From Treponema sp. UBA7590 (GTDB taxonomy: Bacteria > Spirochaetota > Spirochaetia > Treponematales > Treponemataceae), in contig DLKK01000091.1 in the NCBI GenBank assembly GCA_002478955.1, forward strand, positions 1-36,739: a stretch of DNA of 36,739 nucleotides. The letters run 5' to 3'. The position numbers were made by a program, and so were the translations under genes. This document shows, one piece after another, positions 27,427 through 33,923 of this stretch; positions within the stretch are counted from its first letter, which is position 1; each line of letters opens with the position of its first letter. The notes beneath the pieces are model-generated. The model was not told the origin of the DNA and did not search any database. It was given only the letters and a program-made list of their open reading frames with translations.

Positions 27427-27566
27427 GCTCCCGCGAATTTTCAATTTGCTCCAGACGGATTGAGCTCGCGCTACGCTTGTATTTATTTGGGTGCTCCGCA
27501 CTTTAATTGGTTTTATCGCTCAAAGTCTTCACAAATTGTAAATCCGCTCGCGCTTCTATTCATTCG
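27427..27566 (+). repeat. Dispersed intergenic repeat, family A, copy 2
   Basis: Full-length match, same orientation, to 14259-14397. Single-base indels between the copies break any shared reading frame, so it is probably not a gene remnant under coding selection. Confidence 0.75.
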
Positions 27567-27636
27567 GAAAAAAATATTCACATTTTCCCTTTATATATAT
27601 TGCACAAAACGCAATAATAACTTGAAATTATTTCAG

Positions 27637-27665
27637 TTTACGCAACACAAATAAAACTTTAGAAT
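27637..27665 (+). promoter_or_regulatory. Promoter of ilvC
   Basis: TTTACG (27637-27642), 17-nt spacer, TAGAAT (27660-27665). Predicted start near 27672 leaves a leader of about 170 nt before ATG 27845. Confidence 0.5.
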
Positions 27666-27697
27666 GGAATCATCTAAAGCGTTAGCGCTGGTAAAGG

Positions 27698-27805
27698 CAA
27701 GCCGCAGGCTTGTTGCGAAACGGAGCAAAGCGAAGTGAAGCAATGGAGGCGAATGCCGGAACCTTGGACATAGCGACCGAAAATTGAGCTTCGCGAGATT
27801 TTCGG
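27698..27805 (+). promoter_or_regulatory. Structured leader of ilvC
   Basis: Two inverted repeats lie in the predicted leader: CAAGCC-GCA-GGCTTG (27698-27712, perfect 6-bp stem) and CCGAAAAT / ATTTTCGG (27777-27784 and 27798-27805). A weak resemblance of 27715-27765 to repeat family C suggests part of the leader may be a repeat remnant. No leader peptide rich in branched-chain residues was seen, so classical attenuation is not supported. Confidence 0.35.
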
Positions 27806-27844
27806 GAACGCCCTGAACAAAAAAATAATTTTTAGAGGTATAAA

Positions 27845-29323
27845 ATGGGTAACAATTATTTTAATTCTATTCCTTGGCGTGAAGCCAGACTTCAGTTGGG
27901 TCACTGCCGTTCAATGTCTAAAGACGAATTTGCTGACGGAGTAAAGGCTCTTAAGGGCAAAAAAATCGTAATCGTTGGTTGCGGTGCGCAGGGTTTGAAC
28001 CAGGGACTTTGCTTGCGCGATTCTGGTCTTGACGTTTCTTATGCTTTGCGTGAATCTGCAATCACAGAAAAACGACAGTCTTGGAAAAATGCCACAGAAA
28101 ATGGATTTAAAGTTGGTACTTATGATGAGATGATTCCAACTGCTGACCTTGTTGGAAACCTTACTCCGGACAAGCAGCACACTCCTGTTATTACAGAAGT
28201 TATGAAGAGGATGAAGAAAGGCTCTGCTTTGTGGTATTCTCACGGATTCAATATCGTTGAAGAGGGAATGCAGATTCGCCCGGACATCACAGTTGTAATG
28301 TGCGCTCCAAAAGGTCCTGGCACAGAAGTTTACCATGAATTCCAGCGCGGATTTGGTGTTCCTGACCTTATCGCCGTTCACCCGAACAATGACCCGGAAG
28401 GAAAAGGCTGGGCTTACGCAAAGGCTTTGGCTGTAGGAATGGGCGGAAGCAAGGCTGGCGTTCTTGAATCTAGCTTTGTTGCGGAAGTTAAGTCTGACCT
28501 TATGGGCGAGCAGACAATTTTGTGCGGAATGCTTCAGGCAGGAACAATCGTTTGCTACGACAAAATGGTAAGCGAAGGAATCGCTCCTGAATATGCCACA
28601 AAACTTTTGATGCACGGCTGGAACGTAATTTCTGAGGCTCTTAAATGGGGCGGAATCACAAACATGATGGACCGTCTTTCTAACCCTGCAAAAATCCGCG
28701 CGAACGAGCTTTCTAAAGAAATCAAAAAACTTTTGACACCGCTCTACCAGAAGCACATGGACGACATAATCAGCGGAAAATTCTCTTCTACAATGATGCA
28801 GGACTGGGCAAACAAAGACCACGACTTGCTCACTTGGCGCGAAGAAACAGGAAAGCTTCCGTTTGAGTCAACTCCTGAATCAAAAGAAGAAATCACAGAA
28901 CAGGAATATTTCGACAAGGGAATCTTGCTTGTCGCAATGGTAAAAGCCGGATGCGAGCTTGCATTTGAGACAATGGTTGACGCCGGAATCAAGCCTGAAT
29001 CGGCTTACTACGAATCTTTGCACGAAGTTCCGCTCATCGCAAACCTGATTGACCGCAAGCGTCTCTACGAGATGAACCGCGTAATTTCAGACACAGCGGA
29101 ATACGGATGCTACCTGTTCAGCCGCGTTGCCGCTCCGATGATGGCGAAAGACTTTATGCCGAAAATCCACACAGATGTAATCGGAAAAGGTCTTGAACTC
29201 AAGGACACAAGCGTAAACAACACAGAACTTGTAAATGTAAACGCAGAAATCCGCAATCACCCGATTGAAGTTGTGGGAAGAAAGCTCCGCGAATACATGA
29301 CAGCGATGAAACCAGTTTTGTAA
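27845..29323 (+). CDS. ilvC: Ketol-acid reductoisomerase, class II
   Basis: A 492-residue enzyme of branched-chain amino acid synthesis, converting acetolactate or acetohydroxybutyrate to the dihydroxy acid with NADPH and Mg. The Rossmann loop GCGAQG is at 45-50. The metal-binding SDLMGEQT places Asp218 and Glu222 as in the E. coli enzyme. The protein has the long class II architecture (duplicated C-terminal knotted domain, as in enterobacteria and plants) rather than the ~330-residue class I form. MGNNYFNSIPWREARLQLG is the typical N terminus. No other ilv gene is adjacent; the azlCD exporter of branched-chain amino acids lies about 6 kb downstream. Confidence 0.96.
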   Translation: MGNNYFNSIPWREARLQLGHCRSMSKDEFADGVKALKGKKIVIVGCGAQGLNQGLCLRDSGLDVSYALRESAITEKRQSWKNATENGFKVGTYDEMIPTADLVGNLTPDKQHTPVITEVMKRMKKGSALWYSHGFNIVEEGMQIRPDITVVMCAPKGPGTEVYHEFQRGFGVPDLIAVHPNNDPEGKGWAYAKALAVGMGGSKAGVLESSFVAEVKSDLMGEQTILCGMLQAGTIVCYDKMVSEGIAPEYATKLLMHGWNVISEALKWGGITNMMDRLSNPAKIRANELSKEIKKLLTPLYQKHMDDIISGKFSSTMMQDWANKDHDLLTWREETGKLPFESTPESKEEITEQEYFDKGILLVAMVKAGCELAFETMVDAGIKPESAYYESLHEVPLIANLIDRKRLYEMNRVISDTAEYGCYLFSRVAAPMMAKDFMPKIHTDVIGKGLELKDTSVNNTELVNVNAEIRNHPIEVVGRKLREYMTAMKPVL

Positions 29324-29332
29324 TTTATTATT

Positions 29333-29378
29333 AGAAAGAAAAAGGCTTTGTGATTTTCAACAAAGCCTTTTTCTTTCT
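29333..29378. terminator. Bidirectional terminator between ilvC and the alarmone synthetase gene
   Basis: A perfect 18-bp stem (29333-29350 / 29361-29378) with a 10-nt loop. Its lower half is A-rich on the left and T-rich on the right, so it can act on both strands. It sits between converging genes. Confidence 0.9.
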
Positions 29379-29400
29379 GCACACTTTCTTGCAACAATAA

Positions 29401-30132
29401 TCAATCTAGAGCCTGCAGCTCAATCGCAATTTCTTCCATTTCTCGGTCAGTTACAGCAATCGTTTCTGCAACCCTAAAAAGTTCACGCCGCACAGAATCA
29501 GGAATTTTCTGTTCATTCTTATATTTCAGTTCGTGCTCAAGGCTTGCCCAAAAATCCATGGCAATCGTACGCAATTGAATTTCAACCTTAACCTTATGTT
29601 CAGTCTGGCTAAGGTAAACAGGAATTTCAACAACAAGATGCAGACTTCTGTATCCGCTTGGCTTAGGATTTTCAATGTAATCTTTCTGCTCAACAAGCTT
29701 TATATCTGGCTGCTTGAGCAAAATATCCTTTACATTGTAGATGTCAGAAATATATGGACAAATAACGCGGACGCCGGCAATATCCTGCAAATTTTCCGTC
29801 ATCGTCTTAAAATTTACAGAAAGTCCCTTCTTTTCAAGTTTCTTTGCAATGCTGTCCGGTGATTTTATCCTGGATTTTATAGTTTCAATCGGATTTCTGC
29901 GCCCTGTAACTTTGTATTCTTTGTTCAAAATTTCTAGTTTCGTTTCCAGCTGTTTTATGGCGCTTTCATAAATCATCATAATTTCCTGAAACTGGAACGC
30001 CATTTTATAGAAATCTTCGTTGCTCTGAAGCCCCTTGTTCACCACAGAAGGTAAATCCGTTTCCTTTTCCATGGCATCAGTAATCTCATCGGTGGCTACA
30101 GCAGCGTCAATTTCTTTCATAATTTTTTTCAT
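29401..30132 (-). CDS. Small alarmone synthetase (RelQ-like GTP pyrophosphokinase)
   Basis: A 243-residue protein with a single RelA/SpoT synthetase domain and no hydrolase, TGS or ACT domain, so it is a small alarmone synthetase of the RelQ/YjbM type. Motifs: RIKSPDSIAKKL (88-99), DIAGVRV (117-123), the GTP-binding PKPSGYRSLH (156-165), and VEIQLRT with Glu184 and Gln186. It should make (p)ppGpp from ATP and GTP or GDP. About 40 N-terminal residues precede the conserved core; the start could also be the Met at 30120. No Shine-Dalgarno is seen. It lies downstream of purB, separated by a large inverted repeat, so it is probably transcribed separately. Confidence 0.9.
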   Translation of the reverse strand: MKKIMKEIDAAVATDEITDAMEKETDLPSVVNKGLQSNEDFYKMAFQFQEIMMIYESAIKQLETKLEILNKEYKVTGRRNPIETIKSRIKSPDSIAKKLEKKGLSVNFKTMTENLQDIAGVRVICPYISDIYNVKDILLKQPDIKLVEQKDYIENPKPSGYRSLHLVVEIPVYLSQTEHKVKVEIQLRTIAMDFWASLEHELKYKNEQKIPDSVRRELFRVAETIAVTDREMEEIAIELQALD

Positions 30133-30192
30133 ATATTTAAAAAATAATTCTAAAAAACAAAAGTTTCAAATTTTTCTGAAAAAAAAATAAAA

Positions 30193-30300
30193 AAAGTGGA
30201 TTCTATTTATCCTGAATGTCGAGTTTTATAAATTCACCATAAAAATTGAATCAGCTACCAGAAAAAAACTCGACATTCAGAATATGAAAAAATCCACTTT
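30193..30300. other. Nested inverted repeat between purB and the alarmone synthetase gene
   Basis: The outer arms are 30193-30202 and 30291-30300 (AAAGTGGATT / AATCCACTTT). Inner arms of 16 bp are 30212-30227 and 30265-30280, both perfect, around a 37-nt loop. On the minus strand the outer arm runs into TTTTTTT-A-TTTTTTTT, so the structure can end purB transcription. It is much larger than a normal terminator and may be a miniature inverted-repeat element. Confidence 0.75.
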
Positions 30301-30332
30301 CAACAAATTTCGTCAAAAAAACAAGAAACAGC

Positions 30333-31754
30333 CTATTTCATAAGCTCGCGGTACTTAAGCGCAAGCCGCTTTGATTTAACAGCCGCAAGTCCGCAATAAT
30401 TAGAAGGATGCTCAAAGAATTTTGCCGGGTCTGCAACACCAAGTTTTTCAAGCTGTGCAGTAATTTTTTCATACGCTTCCTTGTGGGTTTTCAGAACTTC
30501 AAAGAACGTTTTTCCAGTCTGTTCTGCTTCAAGCGTAATCTTGCGGATAACTTCGTGTCCATCGTTCACGCCGGCTTCTCCCAAAAGAATGTAAGCTGGT
30601 TCAGCCAAAACCCCGCCCTTTACCTTTCCACCGGCATTCTCAAGATTTTTAGCCATATTTTCGCGGTCAGCCTGAAGTCCTTTCACAACGCTGTTCATTC
30701 TTGCAACAGCCATTGTAAATCCGCTGACGTAGTCGGCAATAAAACGCTGGCTTGCAGAATTTGTCAAATCGCGCTGATGCTCAGAAATCTGGTCCATATA
30801 GAACGTAATTACGCGCGGACACATAGCCTTCCATAAAGATTTTACGTGCTCGCTGTTCCAAGGATTTCGTTTCTGCGGCATAGTCGAAGAACCAACCTGA
30901 GTCGAAGCAAAATATTCAAAAACCTCGCCGATTTCAGAACGCTGCAAGTTTCTCAGGTCGTCAGCCAAGTTAGCGATAATTCCAAACGCAACATTCATCT
31001 CAAGCAAAAGGCGAAGAACATATTCCGGCTCAACAAGCTGGTTCGAATATTCAGAAGGATGAAGTCCCAAAAATTCAACATAAGTTCTTTCTAGCTCTTC
31101 CGGGTCTTTTACAATCATTGAAGGCCCGTTGTAAGAACCAACAGGTCCAGCAAGTTTTCCTACAAGCTGATTAGAAAGCTCCTCAATGCGCAAAATAGAT
31201 TTTCCCAAACGACTAACAAATTCCGCAATTGACCAGCCAAAAGTAATTGGAACCGCGTGCTGACCATGCGTTCGGCCAACCTGCGGAGTCGCACATTCGC
31301 GCTCAGCAATATCACAAAGATAATTTTCAAGCTTTTTAAGTTCCGGGAGAACAACGTTATGAGTCACATCCCGCATGCGGCAAGAAAGCGCAGTATCCAA
31401 AATATCAACAGAAGTCGCACCCAAATGAATCAGAGGCCCGATTTTTGAGTCAACCTTAGTTTTCATAACATTTACAAGCGCACGGATATTATGTTTTGTT
31501 TTTTCCTCTTCAGCGTAAACTTCCTGCGGGTCAATCGCCGCCGCCACATCATCAAGTTTTTTCGCAGTCTGTTCATCAAGCTCACCGCGAATTTTCAAAT
31601 GAGCCTTTACAAGAGCCGCCTCGCACTTTGCACAAGAACGAATGCTAGCCTCTTCTGAAATATACTTAGAAAGCCCTGCAAATGCGTCAGCTTCCGACAA
31701 AGAATATCGATGATCGATACAAGAAAGATTTTCAAAAATATTACGTGTTTCCAT
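30333..31754 (-). CDS. purB: Adenylosuccinate lyase
   Basis: A 473-residue member of the fumarase/aspartase superfamily, acting twice in purine synthesis: on SAICAR and on adenylosuccinate, releasing fumarate. Diagnostic blocks are GATSVDILDTA, the catalytic-histidine segment GRTHGQHAVPITFG, and the superfamily signature SSTMPQKRNPWNSE (around 287-300). Length is normal for this PurB subgroup. The start is fixed by a strong promoter whose TATAAT ends 6 nt before the ATG, with no room for a leader. AMP supply links it functionally, but not provably, to the neighbouring alarmone synthetase. Confidence 0.95.
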   Translation of the reverse strand: METRNIFENLSCIDHRYSLSEADAFAGLSKYISEEASIRSCAKCEAALVKAHLKIRGELDEQTAKKLDDVAAAIDPQEVYAEEEKTKHNIRALVNVMKTKVDSKIGPLIHLGATSVDILDTALSCRMRDVTHNVVLPELKKLENYLCDIAERECATPQVGRTHGQHAVPITFGWSIAEFVSRLGKSILRIEELSNQLVGKLAGPVGSYNGPSMIVKDPEELERTYVEFLGLHPSEYSNQLVEPEYVLRLLLEMNVAFGIIANLADDLRNLQRSEIGEVFEYFASTQVGSSTMPQKRNPWNSEHVKSLWKAMCPRVITFYMDQISEHQRDLTNSASQRFIADYVSGFTMAVARMNSVVKGLQADRENMAKNLENAGGKVKGGVLAEPAYILLGEAGVNDGHEVIRKITLEAEQTGKTFFEVLKTHKEAYEKITAQLEKLGVADPAKFFEHPSNYCGLAAVKSKRLALKYRELMK

Positions 31755-31760
31755 ATTCCC

Positions 31761-31789
31761 ATTATAAAGAATTGCAAAAAGAATAACAA
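31761..31789 (-). promoter_or_regulatory. Promoter of purB (leaderless)
   Basis: TTGTTA (31784-31789), 17-nt spacer, TATAAT (31761-31766), then only 6 nt to ATG 31754. This is the clearest leaderless case in the window because both boxes and the spacing are good. Confidence 0.7.
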
Positions 31790-32068
31790 CTTTCGTTTTT
31801 TTATTTTAAATAGAACGCTAAGATTCCACCCCGCGGCAAATTTTCCACGCTTGCTGCATTACTCCAGAAAACCGGCCTTCCATGGCCCGCTAACGCTCGG
31901 TCTTTTGCTCTTGAAATCATAAAAACTTGCAAAAATCAAAACGCAGTCCGGCGCAAGCGCCGGAAATTTTCCCGCCACAAAATCCATCCAACGCAAAAAG
32001 TCGCAAAATCCTTTTGTCGCTACGCGCCAAAACCATTCCAGCCCGGCGTAAAATCCCCAGCGCAAAAA

Positions 32069-32098
32069 AAATAACCGCCAAAAACTTGGCAGTTATTT
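32069..32098 (-). terminator. Terminator of the outer-membrane protein gene
   Basis: Arms 32069-32079 and 32088-32098 pair with one mismatch; on the minus strand T8 follows. It lies 39 bp after the stop codon. Confidence 0.8.
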
Positions 32099-32136
32099 TC
32101 CACAAAACAAAAAATCAAAACAACACGTTATTCACA

Positions 32137-32829
32137 TTATTCAGCAAATTTATCCGGGCTTTTGTCGCCAAAATTAAACGCCACGCCAAAATAAATCTTG
32201 TGCCGCTGCCCACCGTTCACATCGCTTTTATCAAAATCTCCAAATGTAGTTGCAACAAGAGGCACGCTCAAATCATATCCAACATCAAAACCAAAATGGA
32301 ATCCAGTCTTGTTCACAAGCCAAAATCTGTAGCCCAAATCAAAGTTAAAATCAAAAGAACCAAAACTACCGGAACAAGACTCTTTATCCTCATCTCCATA
32401 TCTATTTATAAAATAAGTATTATATCCTACAGCAGAGAATGTATATCCAAATCCCGGAGAAACATAAAGTGAATGCATTTTTCCAAGATTAAAACGAACA
32501 GCCGGTCCAAATGTAAGATAAAAATCTAAAACAACTGAATCATCAGGCTTAGAAAAATTATCATTAATTCCTACTTCCACGCCGGAAAACCCCATATCCA
32601 TTCCGTCAGAAAGGCTCATTCCAATATCAAGCCATTTTGCAGGAGAACCAAAATAAAAACCAAACTGGCTTTCAAATCCGGCCGGATTTCCCTGACGCAA
32701 CTTCACATCATTTTCCAGTTCATATTCGGAAAACGGAGTTCCATACATGTTCAAATCAATCTCAACATTCGCAAATGCAGAGGCAACTGCAAAAACTGCA
32801 ACAGCCAACAAACTAAACAACTTCTTCAT
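32137..32829 (-). CDS. Small outer-membrane beta-barrel protein
   Basis: The start at ATG 32829 (MKKLFSLLAV) is chosen over an upstream TTG; AGGA lies about 12 nt before it. The 230-residue product has a signal peptide (basic MKK, hydrophobic core, cleavage near AFA-N). The mature part is alternating hydrophobic/aromatic strands with Gly turns (FESQFGFYFGSP, VVLDFYLTFGPAVRF, YVSPGFGYTFSA, FNFDLGYRFWL, GFHFGFDVGYDL, HKIYFGVAFNFG), the pattern of an 8- to 10-stranded outer-membrane barrel. The last strand is followed by a short polar tail (DKSPDKFAE). No named family is recognised. Its promoter contains a G9 tract, so expression is probably phase variable. Confidence 0.75.
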   Translation of the reverse strand: MKKLFSLLAVAVFAVASAFANVEIDLNMYGTPFSEYELENDVKLRQGNPAGFESQFGFYFGSPAKWLDIGMSLSDGMDMGFSGVEVGINDNFSKPDDSVVLDFYLTFGPAVRFNLGKMHSLYVSPGFGYTFSAVGYNTYFINRYGDEDKESCSGSFGSFDFNFDLGYRFWLVNKTGFHFGFDVGYDLSVPLVATTFGDFDKSDVNGGQRHKIYFGVAFNFGDKSPDKFAE

Positions 32830-32860
32830 ATAAAACAATTCCTAAAAAAAAAGATTTTTT

Positions 32861-32888
32861 AGTCTACCCCCCCCCATAATTTTGTCAA
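32861..32888 (-). promoter_or_regulatory. Promoter with G9 spacer for the outer-membrane protein gene
   Basis: On the minus strand: a perfect -35 TTGACA (32883-32888), a 16-nt spacer of which nine bases are a G run (32867-32875), and a -10 TAGACT (32861-32866). The ATG follows 31 nt after the -10. One extra G would give the optimal 17-nt spacer. Confidence 0.75.
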
Positions 32889-32939
32889 GTCAATGCAATT
32901 TAATTTTAGGTGCGCAAACTACCACAACAAAGTGTTTTC

Positions 32940-32948
32940 TGTTAAAAT
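32940..32948 (+). promoter_or_regulatory. Extended -10 of ybaK (probably leaderless)
   Basis: TGT-TAAAAT ends 6 nt before ATG 32955, with no Shine-Dalgarno. Confidence 0.5.
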
Positions 32949-32954
32949 AAAAAT

Positions 32955-33449
32955 ATGAGCACAGTAAAAAAAACAAATGCAATCCGTATTCTTGAAACAT
33001 TAAAAATTCCCTACGAAGCAAAAGCCTACGACGATGACGGTGAACATCCGCTTGCAAAAGGCGCCGCAAACCGCACCGCAGAAAAGTTAGGAATAGATCC
33101 AGCCACAGTTTATAAAACAATCGTAATGCGAACAGACACAAAAGAACTCTGCGTGTTTTTACAGTCATCGCTCCACGAAATAAACCTAAAAAAAGCCCGG
33201 AACGCCGCCGGATGCAAAGAAATAAATCCAATCAAACCAGAAGAATTGCTTTCCGCCACAGGATATGTCCGCGGTGGCTGCTCTCCACTCGGAATGAAGA
33301 AAAAACTCCGCACATTCATAGATTCTTCCGCAATGAACCTAGAAAAAATCCACATAAGCGCAGGAATCCGCGGAATGCAACTTTCACTCGCTCCAGCCGA
33401 CCTTGTAAAAGCCTGCAATGCAACAGTTGTTGACTTGATTCTAGAATAA
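32955..33449 (+). CDS. ybaK: Cys-tRNA(Pro) deacylase, YbaK/EbsC family
   Basis: A 164-residue editing enzyme that removes cysteine wrongly attached to tRNA(Pro). The family blocks are KTNAIRILETLKIPYE at the N terminus, VYKTIVMRTD, and the signature TGYVRGGCSPLGMKKK. The length is standard for the free-standing enzyme. It is divergent from the outer-membrane protein gene, and the two promoters lie within about 90 bp of each other. Confidence 0.93.
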   Translation: MSTVKKTNAIRILETLKIPYEAKAYDDDGEHPLAKGAANRTAEKLGIDPATVYKTIVMRTDTKELCVFLQSSLHEINLKKARNAAGCKEINPIKPEELLSATGYVRGGCSPLGMKKKLRTFIDSSAMNLEKIHISAGIRGMQLSLAPADLVKACNATVVDLILE

Positions 33450-33504
33450 TTTTCATTTGGGTGGCTTTTTGTCCGTTTGCCAACCGCAAACTCCCAAAAA
33501 ACAG

Positions 33505-33573
33505 GCTTTCCGGGGTTCCGCTCCCGCTCATTCCTACGCTACGCTCCGGAACGGCTTCGCCGCCCCTCCAATC
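33505..33573 (+). repeat. Dispersed intergenic repeat, family C, copy 2
   Basis: Matches the reverse complement of 487-540 at both ends (GCTTTCCGGGG and CGCCCCTCCAATC), with a longer middle. It contains its own inverted repeat, GTTCCG ... CGGAAC. Confidence 0.55.
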
Positions 33574-33641
33574 CTTGCCACATAACAAGACATTTCTCAA
33601 AATTTAAATTGTTTGCGCTAAAAGACCGGATATCGTAAAAG

Positions 33642-33677
33642 CATGGTCGCATTAAAACTTCGTTTTATACGACCATG
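33642..33677. other. Array hairpin 1
   Basis: Outer arms CATGGTCG / CGACCATG (33642-33649, 33670-33677) and inner stem AAAAC-TTC-GTTTT (33654-33666). Confidence 0.75.
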
Positions 33678-33747
33678 AATATCTCTGCAAGACAAGTTTT
33701 TTTCCAGATTTATATCGTTTGCGCCAATAATCCAGATATTGTAAAAG

Positions 33748-33783
33748 CGTGGTCGCGTCGAATCTTCGATTCTTACGACCATG
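33748..33783. other. Array hairpin 2
   Basis: Outer arms CGTGGTCG / CGACCATG (33748-33755, 33776-33783, one G-T pair) and inner stem GAATC-TTC-GATTC (33760-33772). The inner stem differs from hairpins 1 and 3 at two pairs, both kept complementary. Confidence 0.75.
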
Positions 33784-33853
33784 AAAAATATCGCAAAAAA
33801 AGTTTATTTTCAAATTTATATCGTTTGTGCCAGCAGACCAGATATTGTAAAAG

Positions 33854-33889
33854 CATGGTCGCATTAAAACTTCGTTTTATACGACCACG
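33854..33889. other. Array hairpin 3
   Basis: Outer arms CATGGTCG / CGACCACG (33854-33861, 33882-33889) and the same inner AAAAC-TTC-GTTTT stem as hairpin 1. The one outer mismatch is a G-U pair when read as minus-strand RNA. Confidence 0.75.
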
Positions 33890-33923
33890 AAAAAATATCG
33901 CACTACAAGTCTCTTTCCAAATC

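Larger units (their letters stand above)
27255..27844. other. Intergenic region between the giant lipoprotein gene and ilvC
   Basis: A 590-bp divergent spacer. It holds family A repeat copy 2 (27427-27566), the ilvC promoter (27637-27665) and a hairpin-rich ilvC leader (about 27672-27844). I could not identify a convincing promoter for the giant gene; only its ribosome binding site (GGAG, 27262-27265) is clear. Confidence 0.6.
31755..32136. other. Intergenic region between purB and the outer-membrane protein gene
   Basis: 382 bp without a credible gene. It holds the purB promoter (31761-31789), a perfect 8-bp G+C-rich hairpin (TCCGGCGC-AA-GCGCCGGA, 31947-31964) and the terminator of the outer-membrane gene (32069-32098). 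The 31820-32060 part is more G+C-rich than its flanks and may be repeat debris, but I found no second copy. Confidence 0.55.
33450..33923. other. Intergenic region between ybaK and the Na/Pi transporter gene
   Basis: 474 bp between converging genes. The left part holds dispersed repeat C copy 2 (33505-33573). The rest (from about 33594) is a tandem array derived from the 3' end of the transporter gene. Short reading frames crossing the array arise from the repeats and are not called as genes. Confidence 0.7.

Noticed and set aside
27911..28822. 303-codon minus-strand reading frame inside ilvC
   Set aside because: Fully antisense to ilvC, which is intact and conserved; an artefact of its codon use.
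31927..32472. 181-codon plus-strand reading frame
   Set aside because: Antisense to most of the outer-membrane protein gene and its terminator, with a Lys/Ser-rich low-complexity product; a shadow of the real gene.
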